Shown: one piece after another, positions 15,539 to 24,326 of the stretch
Layout: each line of letters starts with the position of its first letter
Position numbering within the stretch: position 1 is the first letter of the stretch
DNA from: Lactobacillus xujianguonis
GTDB lineage: Bacteria; Bacillota; Bacilli; Lactobacillales; Lactobacillaceae
Reading direction: 5' to 3'
DNA: 64,000 nt
Assembly: GCF_004009905.1 (NCBI RefSeq)
Contig: NZ_ML136880.1
Span: 1-64,000, forward strand
Position numbers and translations under genes: made by a program
The notes under the pieces: generated by a model
What the model was told of the DNA's origin: nothing
The model's database searches: none
The model's input: the letters and a program-made list of their open reading frames with translations, nothing else

Positions 15539-18133
15539 TTAATTATGACGTTTCTTCATCCCTGCTAAACCAACTAAGGCTAAACTGTTAGCAATAGCTA
15601 AGCCTGTTAAAGCCAAAGTATCATTGTCACTTTCACCTGTTTGTGGCAATTGCGGAGCAGGATTGGCCAACTTTTCTTTAAGGGTAGTTTTAACGATCTG
15701 GTTAGCTTTTGGTTTGAAGTTTTCTTCAATAACTGGTGTCTTAACTTGCTTCACTGGCTTATCAGGATCGTCTGGTTCAGCTTGATCATGTGGTGCTACT
15801 GTTTCTTCATCTTCTGGTTCAGAAGCACTAGTTGGCTCGTCTGGTGTTTCTGGAGTTTCTGGATGTGGTGTCACGTTATCTTCTTCAACTGGAGTTGTAG
15901 GATCAGCTGGAGTAGTTGGTGTTTCTGGAGTTGGATCAGATGGTGGAGTTACTGGTTGTTCTGGCTTAGGTGCTGGGGTAGCATTTTTAGCAAAATGAAC
16001 AGTAACAATCGTATTGCCATCTTCATGAGTAACGGCTGTTTCAGCAACATCCCCACTCTTTTGGTTAACGATATAGAAAATCTTGCCAGCAGTAGTTACG
16101 CCAGTAACGTGGTAGCCGTTAACGACTGGGGTTTTTACTTCATTGAAGTTACCCTTGTTCCAAGTATAATTGCTTAACTTGTTAGTCACCTTATCTCTTT
16201 GAGCATGGCCGGTAACTGTCACAGTTTGCGTTACACTCGTTGCAACTTTCTGTCCTTGGTCATCAACGTAGTTAACGACACGATTGATGGTCTTAGTAAC
16301 TTGAGCATCTTCTAAGCCATGAATTAAGTGAACTTCAAATTTGTTACTACCATCTTTTTGATAAGTTTCCTTCCCATCTTGGAAGTCGTTAGAAACTAGT
16401 TCATAGCCTTGTTTTTCAAAATCACCAATTTTATCATCAGTTGTATAAGTGATTGGGTCACCAGCCTTGCCGCTAAAGTCGTCAGTTCTTAAGACTTTTT
16501 GATCAGTATCATCAATATAAGTGATGCCGCCATCAATGTGTTTAGCGTAAACGTAAGTTACTTGGTAAGTAAATAAAGTATACTTACCCTTTTCGGCACC
16601 TAAGGTTTTGACTAAATCATAGCCCTTAATATCCTTCGGCTTAGTTGACCAATCACCTTCAGGGTACTAATATTCCTTTTCATTGATGCCGTTGTTAGTT
16701 TGATCAGGATTATTTTTGTTAGCTTCCAATTTATCTTGTGGTGCTAACGAATTACCGTCTTCATCAACATAATTTACTAAAACCGGCATATTATGAATCA
16801 GATGGATATAAGTTCCATCATAGATGTAGTTATAAGGATCGCTATCAAGGATCTTGCCTGAAGTACCAGCATAAGTGAAGCCTTGTTTTTCATAGCGTTT
16901 AATCAAATCAGTTGAAGCTTGTTCAATATCTCTCCCATCAACTGTCTCCGTTGTATTCATGCCGTTTTTACCTGGTTTAGACTTCGACATGAACATCTCT
17001 GGCAAATTACTCCATGAAGTCGTTGAAAGTGCCATTCCTTCATTATTCTTATCATCAGAATCGGTAGCCTTCTTCATCACAACGGAATCTTCATTTGGCG
17101 TAACTTTCTTATATTTAAAAGTAATTACCGTTGGATTAGGATTGCCCTTAGTTTTAATCTCATCATCTTTAATTTGACCTTCAACTAACGGTGCAGAAAC
17201 TAATTCATAACCTGGAATATTAATGGCTGCAGCTTCATATCTTGAAGCAATTGGTGCAGTCTGATCGCCATTTCTCCGCTTTTGACTTTCTGGTGTCAAA
17301 TACTGGTTAGAAAAGATGGCATGGGCAATAACCTTACCATTTTCATCTTCATATCTAATGTAAGTATCGGATAACGGCGCATAGTGCAGAGTTAAATCAA
17401 TATCTTTATCCCCAGTCATAATTGCGCCGCCAAATTGGGTTCTCTTAGGGAAATTTTTAACAATATCGTCGTAATTTAACAACTTAAAACCAGGTAAATC
17501 GTTATAGATGAATGGACGAGTTAAGGCTTCATAGGTATATCCATCTTGAGTAGTAGCCTGATGAGTCGTTCCAATTTCTTGACCATCTTTAAATTCACCG
17601 GAAATTGCATCAATGTATTCATAACGATTAGTTTGTCGGCTTAATTGGTAAACAGGCTTGCCAGTATAGTCGTTGATATACTTGATTGTTACCTTATGCG
17701 TATCTGCTTTTGGCGCTTCAGTCGTTGTTTGCTTTTCTTCAGTTGGCTTGGCAGCAGATTGAGCTTGAGTATTTTGTTGCTCACTTTGTTTTTCATTAGT
17801 AACTTCTTCTACCTTTGGATCAGCAGCATTTTCAGTTTCTTTAGTAGTTACTGCTTTTTGTTCTGCTAAACTAGCATCCTGATCATTCTGTTGGTCAGCT
17901 TGTTCTTGCTTATTTACTTCAACTACAACCTTAGCTAAATCCTTAGTTGAGGTAGTCTCAACATTTTTATCAGAAGCTTGAACAGTATCTGCTTGATTGC
18001 TGTCAACATCATTGCCAGCAACCGTATCAGCCTTAGCTTCATTGCCATTCAAAAAAGCCAAGCCGATTAAAACCGAAGCAGCACCGACAGTTAATTTTCT
18101 AATTGAGTAACGTTGAACCTTATTCTTAAACAT
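15539..18133 (-). pseudogene. YSIRK/LPXTG mucin-binding (MucBP) adhesin with an in-frame stop
   Basis: One continuous minus-strand frame of 865 codons, broken only by TAG at 16667-16669 (context KEY-stop-YPEGDW). The N-terminus has the YSIRK-type signal (QRYSIRKLTVGAASVLIGLA). About residues 40-150 are a Gln/Thr/Glu-rich region. Several MucBP-like modules follow (VTIKYINDYTGKPVY, TYIRYEDENGKVIA, VLVNYVDEDGNSLA, then after the stop ITYIDDTDQKVL and VVNYVDDQGQKVA). A Pro/Thr/Glu-rich wall spacer precedes the sortase signal LPQTGE and the tail AGMKKRHN. The upstream 488 codons would be secreted without a wall anchor. The downstream part has no signal peptide. The frame is otherwise intact, so the nonsense mutation looks recent. 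The covalently anchored parent would bind mucus. Confidence 0.88.
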
Positions 18134-18259
18134 CTCTATATCCTCACACTTTTTATACTCTACAGTTTATAAATATATAAATATTTCATTTCCTAGCAAT
18201 TAAAAAATAACACTAGTTATTTTAAATAGCAAAAAAATTTAGGAAACTAAATTTCTTTT

Positions 18260-19000
18260 TTAATTTTCTTTGCGTAATAAGTCTTTCTTCAAATGGTTGA
18301 AATGCTTGGTATCACTGAACTTTAAGTCTGGGAAACTCTTAAGTAAACGCCGTTGGTTCCAAGACAAATGACGATGAGCCCGAATTTCATCCCAGTGTTT
18401 AATAACTTCACCATGCCAGTTATCTAAATCAACATGGGCATGCTTCAAGTGGGCATTAATGCGTTCATCCCACATTTTGGTGGTAGTATGGAATCTTTCG
18501 ACACTGATAATCGTCAAGACTAAATCAGTTCCCATTACTAAGGTAATCATCACCGCTAACGCGCCATGCGTCTCCATCTCTTCCCAATTGATTACTCGCT
18601 GAATGAAGGGCTGAACAATTTTAACTAAAAAGACCACGCCAATCCCCCAGAAGAGCGAAATAATTGGGGCGACACGGCCTTGCAAATTGCCCCATAAGTG
18701 AGAGTAATCCCACAACTTCATATGAAAAACGTATTCTAAAAAAACACTGGCCACGTATTCAAAAATTGTGGCCACTACAATGCCGACTAAAAATAATAAC
18801 AATAAATTATCCTGCACATCGTAGGTGCAAATCAAAATCGTGGTCACGGCAAAGCCATAAACTGGACAATATGGTCCAAATAAGAACCCCCGGTAATCAT
18901 AATGATGGTCCTTAATTGAACAGTAGAAGGTTTCCCATAGCCAACCAACAACTGAATAGGTGAAAAATAAAACGATGATTTCTGATAGTGTGTATGGCAT
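18260..19000 (-). CDS. putative ABC transporter permease (CmpB family)
   Basis: 246 residues. About five membrane segments: IIVLFFTYSVVGWLWETFYC with the family-typical G-W-x-x-E, a G-F-L-F-G-P-Y-C-P-x-Y-G block near residue 38 diagnostic for the CmpB family (PF06541), then VYGFAVTTILICTYD, LLLLFLVGIVVATIFEY and a further pair. A charged cytoplasmic C-terminus of about 75 residues follows. Despite the name, no ATPase partner lies nearby and transport has not been shown for the family. It diverges from the PsiE-like gene. Confidence 0.8.
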   Translation of the reverse strand: MPYTLSEIIVLFFTYSVVGWLWETFYCSIKDHHYDYRGFLFGPYCPVYGFAVTTILICTYDVQDNLLLLFLVGIVVATIFEYVASVFLEYVFHMKLWDYSHLWGNLQGRVAPIISLFWGIGVVFLVKIVQPFIQRVINWEEMETHGALAVMITLVMGTDLVLTIISVERFHTTTKMWDERINAHLKHAHVDLDNWHGEVIKHWDEIRAHRHLSWNQRRLLKSFPDLKFSDTKHFNHLKKDLLRKEN

Positions 19001-19075
19001 ACTTTTCCCTCACATTCGTAAATCCCTTGTAAGTTCATTATAATGGAAGAAAAGAATTTAATGAGGAAAGACACC

Positions 19076-19489
19076 ATGAAAAAATTCAACAAATTAATCA
19101 CCAAATTTACCCGTTACTTGCAAATGTTACTGGTCATTGCGATGGGGCTGCTAGGAATCTTAATGATTCTACTTTTATTCAGAGAATTTGTCCCCTTAGT
19201 CCAAGAGTTTATGACTCATTCGATTTCCCACAGTAATTCAGCAATCCTAGACGAAATTATCGTCTTCTTTCTGTTCTTCGAATTTGCTTCGATGATTGTT
19301 GCTGCCTTGCGCCACAACGGTCACACTAGTCTCAACTTCTTGATGAGTTTAGGGGTCACTGCCCTAGTCAGAGGCTTAATCACCACCCACGGCAATCCGG
19401 AGAAGACTTTAATCGATGCCATTGCCATTTTGATCTTAATTATCGCCATTGTCGTCTTCAACAAAAATATGAAAGACAAGCTGATGTAA
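19076..19489 (+). CDS. PsiE-family membrane protein
   Basis: 137 residues from the ATG at 19076, which follows GAGGAAAG; an upstream ATG at 19043 overlaps the likely -10 (TATAATG) and is rejected. Four hydrophobic segments: LQMLLVIAMGLLGILMILLL, IIVFFLFFEFASMIVAAL, LMSLGVTALVRGLI and AIAILILIIAIVVF. The pattern F-F-x-x-F-E-F and L-x-x-L-x-x-R matches phosphate-starvation-inducible PsiE proteins. The function is not defined. It converges tail to tail with the SMR gene, with no base between the stops. Confidence 0.75.
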   Translation: MKKFNKLITKFTRYLQMLLVIAMGLLGILMILLLFREFVPLVQEFMTHSISHSNSAILDEIIVFFLFFEFASMIVAALRHNGHTSLNFLMSLGVTALVRGLITTHGNPEKTLIDAIAILILIIAIVVFNKNMKDKLM

Positions 19490-19810
19490 TTACTCGGCAG
19501 AGGTTAATTTGATCCCGATGATGCCAATGATTAAGAAGGCAACAAAAATTAAGGGCTGCCAATTGAGATTTTCGTGAAAGCAAAAAATTCCAACGACAAC
19601 CGCACCAACCGCTCCGATTCCGGTCCAGACGGGATAAGCGATGCTCAATGGCAAATGCTTAGTCGCAATGATTAATCCGGCAAAACTGGCAATCATCCCA
19701 ATTACGGTTAAAACTGAAAACCATAGATTACTGAAGCCATTGCTTAACTTCATCATGGTTGACCAGAAGACCTCACATAAACCAGCAATTACTAAAAAAA
19801 TCCACGACAT
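19490..19810 (-). CDS. SugE-type small multidrug resistance (SMR) exporter
   Basis: 106 residues from the ATG at 19810 (MSWIFLVIAGLCEVFW, the usual SugE start). The ATG nine bases upstream abuts the ribosome binding site and is less likely. Four membrane helices, with the essential Glu 13 in helix 1 (GLCEVFW), K-x-S-x-G-F-S after it, and WTGIGAVGAVVVG in helix 3. These place it in the SugE/Gdx branch rather than EmrE. Gdx proteins export guanidinium with proton exchange as antiparallel dimers; SugE members also confer quaternary ammonium tolerance. The leader holds a strong terminator-like hairpin directly before the gene. Confidence 0.88.
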   Translation of the reverse strand: MSWIFLVIAGLCEVFWSTMMKLSNGFSNLWFSVLTVIGMIASFAGLIIATKHLPLSIAYPVWTGIGAVGAVVVGIFCFHENLNWQPLIFVAFLIIGIIGIKLTSAE

Positions 19811-19833
19811 TTGATTCATCCTTTCTGCTAAAG

Positions 19834-19886
19834 AAAAAAAGATAGTTAATACTTTCTTCTAAGACCTAACGAAAGTATCAGCTATC
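19834..19886 (-). promoter_or_regulatory. attenuator-like terminator hairpin in the SMR gene leader
   Basis: Minus strand: GATAGCTGATACTTTC and GAAAGTATTAACTATC form a 16-position stem with two mismatches, followed by T7 (19834-19840), only 24 bases before the start codon. Just upstream is a small hairpin TTTCCC-ACCG-GGGAAA (19893-19908). A terminator between promoter and gene suggests conditional read-through. I cannot match it to a known guanidine riboswitch. Confidence 0.5.
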
Positions 19887-19965
19887 TTTTATTTTTCCCC
19901 GGTGGGAAATATCTAGTTTTTTCTGCTTTTATCTTAACAAATTAACTGAAAAATGCAATCTTATC

Positions 19966-20024
19966 AAAAAAGACCTGCACTAATACTCTAGGTTTCCCCT
20001 AGTGCTTAGTTACAGGTCCTTTTC
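19966..20024 (-). terminator. long terminator hairpin after an orphan gene end
   Basis: AAAAGACCTG and CAGGTCCTTTT pair, and inside them CTAA-ta-CTCTAGG pairs with CCTAGTG-c-TTAG. The minus strand ends in T6. It lies nine bases beyond the orphan stop codon at 20033. Confidence 0.7.
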
Positions 20025-20032
20025 TTAGTACT

Positions 20033-20107
20033 CTAATGCTGAATGCCAGGACTAGGGGTATCAATTCCAAATCCTTTACCATCAACGTTATCAGCTATTA
20101 AGTTATA
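20033..20107 (-). pseudogene. orphan 3' end of an unidentified gene
   Basis: A short open stretch between stops reads YNLIADNVDGKGFGIDT then PSPGIQH, TAG, and is followed within nine bases by a strong terminator. The compositional look is that of a real protein C-terminus without a body or start. It lies directly downstream of the integrase, so it may be the host gene end at an attachment junction, or the last piece of a deleted element gene. I do not recognise the protein. Confidence 0.35.
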
Positions 20108-20130
20108 TTAGCATGTGCATTGCGTGTGCA

Positions 20131-21333
20131 CTAACTAATCCAAGTTTTCATCATCTTTTCGTTAACATCACTTGTTACTCCTACATAAACTTTCATAAAA
20201 GTAGTAAGTGAATGCCCCATCCTTTCGGCTGCCCAAGGATAAGAAATTCCGGGCTTATTAGCCAAATTAGTACAAATAGTATGACGAAAACTATATAATG
20301 ATAATTTATCTTTTCCTGAATCTATTTTTAAAGTTTTGCAAACCTTTTTTAGCATATCATTCATACCACTTTGCGAAATTGGATTTCCCATAGAAGTAGA
20401 ACGATAATCTCTTAAATTCAGAAGTACAAGATCATATTTATTTTTTAAATTATGCTCCTTTAAAAATTGCGTTTGTCTAACTTTATACTTTTTAATAAAG
20501 TCAGCCAGTTCCCCAGAAATTGGCAAAACTGTTCTAGAAAATCCATGCGGTCTAGCTTTTAATGCTCCATTGAATCCATGTACATAATCCGACCATGAAT
20601 CCGAAATTCTAAAAGTCCAAAACTTGCCATCTTTAACCAAATCAGTAAACTTTAAAGCTTGCACTTCCGCTGGACGCATTCCAGTTTCAGCTTCAATCCA
20701 AACCGCCAATTTAGCATTAGAATTATAAACGGTAGTTTTAGCTAAATCTGTTTGAACTTTGTCTTTAATTGCTTTAAGTTCATTATCTGTAAATAAATAC
20801 TGCGATGGATTTACAGAAAACTCACTTTTTCTAAAGAAATGCTTTAAAGCATGTTCAGGAACTGGATTTTCTTTAATCACATTACTTACCAACAAGCTAA
20901 AAAAGTGATGCATATGAATCAATCTAGTCGAAATTACAGAATTTTTACTTACTGTAACTCCTCTATCTTTTACGAATTGATGCGCATATTTATTAACCAC
21001 TGATCTAGTAATATCTTTAATTTTGGCCTTTTTAAAGTATTCTTTAAATGACTTTTCGGAATCCCTCCAAGCCTTTAAAGTCACCGGCGAAACAGTACTT
21101 GCTTTATCATCTACATACTTTTCAAAAGCATCAACAAATACCGTATTCTTCTCAGTAGGCTGAAAACCACTTTCATAATCTAACCACATTTTTCTCTCAA
21201 TAGTGATAGCTTCTTTTTTAGTATCAGCATATTGAACCGGCCATGAAATTCTCTTTCCAGTTTACTTATCAATAGGTTGAATTCTAACTTGCCATTTTCC
21301 AGTAAACTTACCTTTTCGAATTTTTTTAATCAT
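20131..21333 (-). pseudogene. int: phage-type tyrosine integrase, interrupted by an in-frame stop
   Basis: The reading frame starts at ATG 21333 (after AGAGGGAAAATGT) as MIKKIRKGKFTGKWQVRIQP and meets TAA at 21262-21264 after codon 23. It then stays open in the same frame to 20131, reading TGKRISWPVQYADTKKEA and MWLDYESGFQP. The 22-23 residue piece and the following part are the AP2-like arm-binding domain typical of Gram-positive phage integrases. The catalytic domain is complete: Arg in TGMRPAEVQAL, the R-H pair in SFRHTICTNLA, His in RMGHSLTTF and Tyr in KVYVG. An internal start (ATG 21189) could still make a 352-residue protein lacking arm-site binding. No other phage genes are present. 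Confidence 0.85.
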
Positions 21334-21543
21334 ACATTTTCCCTCTTTTGATAAAAAAGGGATAAAACATAAGGTTACCCCTACATTTTACCCTCAATGC
21401 TTTATTTAGTCCAAGTCATTTCTTGATGCGCAATAAGTCTCAGTTATTACAAGTAATTGAAACTAAATATTGGCCAAGTAAAAGTTTTTAGACTTATAAT
21501 TAATTAGTAATAACTTCGATTTAGTATAAAGAAAGGAATTAAG

Positions 21544-23190
21544 ATGAATAAACATCCTGAATACCTATTAAACCAAATTTCAGGTCCAACTGATTTGAAA
21601 AAATTGAATCTTGACCAAATGCAACAACTGGCACAAGAAATTAGAACCTTAATTCTTGAAAAAGATGCTGCTGAAGGTGGTCACTTAGGTCCAGACCTGG
21701 GGATTGTTGAAACAACAATTGCTTATCACTACGTTTTTGATGCACCTAAAGACAAGATTGTCTGGGACGTTTCTCACCAAACTTACCCTCACAAAATGCT
21801 AACTGGGCGTGCTCTTGCCTGGCTTGATCCTGATCATTATGAAGACGTTACGCCTTACACTAACCCTGATGAAAGTCCATATGACTACTACGCTGTTGGC
21901 CACACCTCTACTTCAATTGGTTTGGCTACCGGTATGGCTAAAGCTAGAGACTTGATGGGCGGTCATGAAAACATTATGGCTTTAATCGGAGATGGCTCCA
22001 TGACTGGTGGCTTAGCCTATGAAAGTTTAAACAACGCCGCTATTGAAAAACATAATTTAGTCGTTGTAGTTAACGACAACCAAATGTCCATCGATAATAA
22101 TGTTGGTGGTTTGGTCACTGCTTTAAAGAAGTTACGCGATTCTAATGGCGAAACTAAAGAAAATCCATTCACTGCCATGGGCTTTGATTACCGCTATGTG
22201 GCCGACGGTAACGATATTAAATCAATGATTGAAGCCTTTGAAGCAGTCAAAGATGTTGATCACCCAATCTTACTTCACATCAACACTTTAAAAGGTAAAA
22301 GCTACAAGCCAGCAATTGATGAAGAAGAAGCACACCACTGGGTAATGCCATTTGACTTAAAGACTGATAAGCCATTAGCACCTGCTAGTGATGCCCCAAC
22401 AGCTAGCTCAGTTGCTTTAGATGTTGTTAGCGGAGAAATTGAAAACGGCACTAACTTAATGGCAATTGACGCTGCGATTCCTGGTGTCTTTGGTTTAGAC
22501 AGAATTAAAAAGCAATACCCGGACCACTATACCGATGTTGGGATTGCTGAACAAGAATCTGTTGCTTTTGCTGCTGGTGCAGCTAAAGAAGGCGCAGTTC
22601 CAGTTTTATTTGAAAATTCAACTTTCTTACAACGTGCCTTTGACCAATTATCACACGATGTTGCTGCTAATGACTTACCAGTAGTAATGATGGTTGCTGG
22701 TGGTGGAATTTCAGGCACCAGTAAGACTCACCTTGGTATTTTCGATCAAGTAATGATCTCTAACCTGCCTAACTGGATCTATCTTGCTCCAACTAACTTG
22801 GCTGAAGAAAAAGCTATGATGAAGTGGGCAATTAAGCAAAGAAAGCATCCTGTAGCTATCTTGGCTTTAGGTGACATGTATGCCATGCTTGGTGAAAAAG
22901 TTGCGGATAAACTTGGTGCAACTTTAGCTAACCCAGTTTCAGCTAATATCTTAGACAAAGATGCCTTAGATAAATTGGCTAAAGAAAATAAAGTCATCGT
23001 TACTATCGAAGACAACACTTTAGATGGTGGCTTTGGTGAAAAAGTCGCTTCATACTTAGGCGACCAAGATGTCAAGGTCTTGAACTACGGGCAAAAGAGA
23101 GTCTACACTGACCAAGTACCATTGAAGAATATTTTGGAAGATAATCGGATGACTGTTGATCAGATTGTCGCAGATGTAAAGAACGCTTAA
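21544..23190 (+). CDS. DXS-like thiamine-diphosphate enzyme (transketolase family)
   Basis: 548 residues related to 1-deoxy-D-xylulose-5-phosphate synthase but shorter than the usual 600-640. Conserved points: EGGHLGPDLGIVE with the catalytic-type His near residue 38, IVWDVSHQTYPHK, GHTSTSIGLATGMA, the ThDP/metal motif GDGSMTGGLAYESLNNA with NDNQMSI, and DVGIAEQESVAFAAGAA in the pyrimidine-binding half. Lactobacilli of this group make isoprenoids by the mevalonate route, and no other MEP-pathway gene is in the window. The enzyme may therefore make DXP for thiamine or pyridoxal, or act on another ketol. Monocistronic with GAAAGGAATTA as ribosome binding site and its own terminator. Confidence 0.8.
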   Translation: MNKHPEYLLNQISGPTDLKKLNLDQMQQLAQEIRTLILEKDAAEGGHLGPDLGIVETTIAYHYVFDAPKDKIVWDVSHQTYPHKMLTGRALAWLDPDHYEDVTPYTNPDESPYDYYAVGHTSTSIGLATGMAKARDLMGGHENIMALIGDGSMTGGLAYESLNNAAIEKHNLVVVVNDNQMSIDNNVGGLVTALKKLRDSNGETKENPFTAMGFDYRYVADGNDIKSMIEAFEAVKDVDHPILLHINTLKGKSYKPAIDEEEAHHWVMPFDLKTDKPLAPASDAPTASSVALDVVSGEIENGTNLMAIDAAIPGVFGLDRIKKQYPDHYTDVGIAEQESVAFAAGAAKEGAVPVLFENSTFLQRAFDQLSHDVAANDLPVVMMVAGGGISGTSKTHLGIFDQVMISNLPNWIYLAPTNLAEEKAMMKWAIKQRKHPVAILALGDMYAMLGEKVADKLGATLANPVSANILDKDALDKLAKENKVIVTIEDNTLDGGFGEKVASYLGDQDVKVLNYGQKRVYTDQVPLKNILEDNRMTVDQIVADVKNA

Positions 23191-23206
23191 AATTCTATAT
23201 TTAACA

Positions 23207-23247
23207 AAAGCGAGTAGGATAATAACTTTCCTACTCGCTTATTTTTT
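23207..23247 (+). terminator. terminator of the DXS-like gene
   Basis: AGCGAGTAGGA (23209-23219) and TCCTACTCGCT (23229-23239), then TATTTTTT. Confidence 0.85.
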
Positions 23248-23250
23248 CCA

Positions 23251-23280
23251 TAAAAAAACAGCTGCCGGAGAGCAGCTGTC
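23251..23280 (-). terminator. terminator of the 71-residue gene
   Basis: Minus strand ACAGCTGC-TCTCCG-GCAGCTGT and T7. A second hairpin GTGGTCA/TGACCAC (23284-23305) precedes it. Confidence 0.8.
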
Positions 23281-23334
23281 TTTGTGGTCAAACTTGCGTG
23301 ACCACGGTGCGTAGAACATTGTAATTAGTCGGAT

Positions 23335-23550
23335 TTACTTCTTAAGATTTTCGTTAACGAAGGCTTCGATTTTATCGTCTGAGTCTTTCAAAAATGGAAG
23401 CATATCTTCTTCCGTCTTCATGGTATCTCTACCATTCTTTTCCATAAAGTAGTCCCAAAGGGCATCTCTAACTGGCATATCAGAATCACTCCAGTCAAAA
23501 GCTTCCTTCATGTGACGGTCCAACAATGCAGTTTTAATAATTTCTGCCAT
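23335..23550 (-). CDS. conserved-looking hypothetical protein, 71 residues
   Basis: Small, acidic, soluble and mostly helical: [20 protein letters not shown], a central [18 protein letters not shown], and a Lys-rich end. The ribosome binding site AGGAGGTAATTA is strong and a clear terminator follows, so it is a real gene. There are no metal or catalytic motifs that I can name. It lies between the sigma-factor gene (73 bases upstream) and the DXS-like gene (convergent). Confidence 0.7.
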   Translation of the reverse strand: MAEIIKTALLDRHMKEAFDWSDSDMPVRDALWDYFMEKNGRDTMKTEEDMLPFLKDSDDKIEAFVNENLKK

Positions 23551-23623
23551 CTTAATTACCTCCTAAAATATTCTACATTTAGTATTATACTGCTTTTTAT
23601 AAGTTTGACCCAATAAAATACTC

Positions 23624-24166
23624 TCATTTTAAAGCATCGCGAAATTTATACTGCACCCGCCACCTAGCGTGCTGTATCTGATCGTCATTATAGCCCCATT
23701 TTTCATAAATTTCTTCCGGGCTAGTAATTCCCATTAACATCGCTAATGCGATAGCTTCAATTTTAGTTAAGCTGGCAAAGATTTCATCGTAAAACTCTTC
23801 AATAAAGTATTCAGGATGGACTCTACGCGATTCATGAATTAGGCGAATATCTTCCTCTTCTATTAATCTGTCCAGTGATTCTGCAAGTAAATAAGGTTTA
23901 CGTCTAGGCGTCATATAAGGTCTAATTAAGGAACAAAAATGATTATTCAAGCAGCGATCAAAAAAAGAGGCAAAACGTCCGCGAGCTCCCTTAAATTTGA
24001 CTGCTGCTATATAGCAGGCAATAAGGGCTTCTTGTTCCCAATCAAGCAAATCATAGTCGCGACGATAATATTTGCGTTTCAGTCTTTCAATGACCGGACG
24101 ATACTCTTTCACTAAAGTCTTTAAAGCCTCATCTTCTCCTTGTTTGATTCGTTGAATTAACTCCAT
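23624..24166 (-). CDS. sigH: sigma-70 family factor (SigH/ComX-like)
   Basis: 180 residues. Region 2-like core at about 20-90 (YRPVIERLKRKYYRRDYDLLDWEQEALIACYIAAVKF, with the D-L-x-Q/W-E helix that binds RNA polymerase; GRFASFFDRCLNNHF) and a C-terminal region 4-like helix-turn-helix at about 130-175. The order cysS-mrnC-rlmB-sigma is the classical location of the lactobacillal SigH/ComX homologue, which drives competence genes. The usual rpmG-secE-nusG genes do not follow. A gap of 160 bases to rlmB contains the rlmB terminator, so the gene has its own promoter. Confidence 0.8.
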   Translation of the reverse strand: MELIQRIKQGEDEALKTLVKEYRPVIERLKRKYYRRDYDLLDWEQEALIACYIAAVKFKGARGRFASFFDRCLNNHFCSLIRPYMTPRRKPYLLAESLDRLIEEEDIRLIHESRRVHPEYFIEEFYDEIFASLTKIEAIALAMLMGITSPEEIYEKWGYNDDQIQHARWRVQYKFRDALK

Positions 24167-24287
24167 CCTTTTCTAGTGTCCATTCTTCTCTCCTGAGTGT
24201 TTTTTCTCAGAATACAAATTTTCTCAGAAAAATAGAATTGATCACCCAAAATTTACAAATAAAACTCCAATTTTATCGGTTAATTAC

Positions 24288-24318
24288 AAATAAAAACTCG
24301 AAATTTTTCAATTTCGAG
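24288..24318 (-). terminator. terminator of the cysS-mrnC-rlmB operon
   Basis: CTCGAAATT-tttc-AATTTCGAG (24297-24318). The minus strand continues TTTTTATTTG. Confidence 0.8.
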
Positions 24319-24326
24319 CTTCAATA

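Noticed and set aside
15840-15960. Repetitive Thr-Pro-Glu codons as a possible tandem repeat array
   Set aside because: Low-complexity wall-spacer coding sequence without exact repeat units.
15641-16177. Plus-strand 178-codon frame opposite the adhesin, rich in Trp, Cys and Ser
   Set aside because: It mirrors the Pro/Thr/Glu-rich wall spacer on the minus strand; no start signal or family.
19834-19935. Guanidine riboswitch in front of the SMR gene
   Set aside because: None of the conserved guanidine-I, -II or -III blocks that I remember can be found; only the attenuator-like hairpin is reported.
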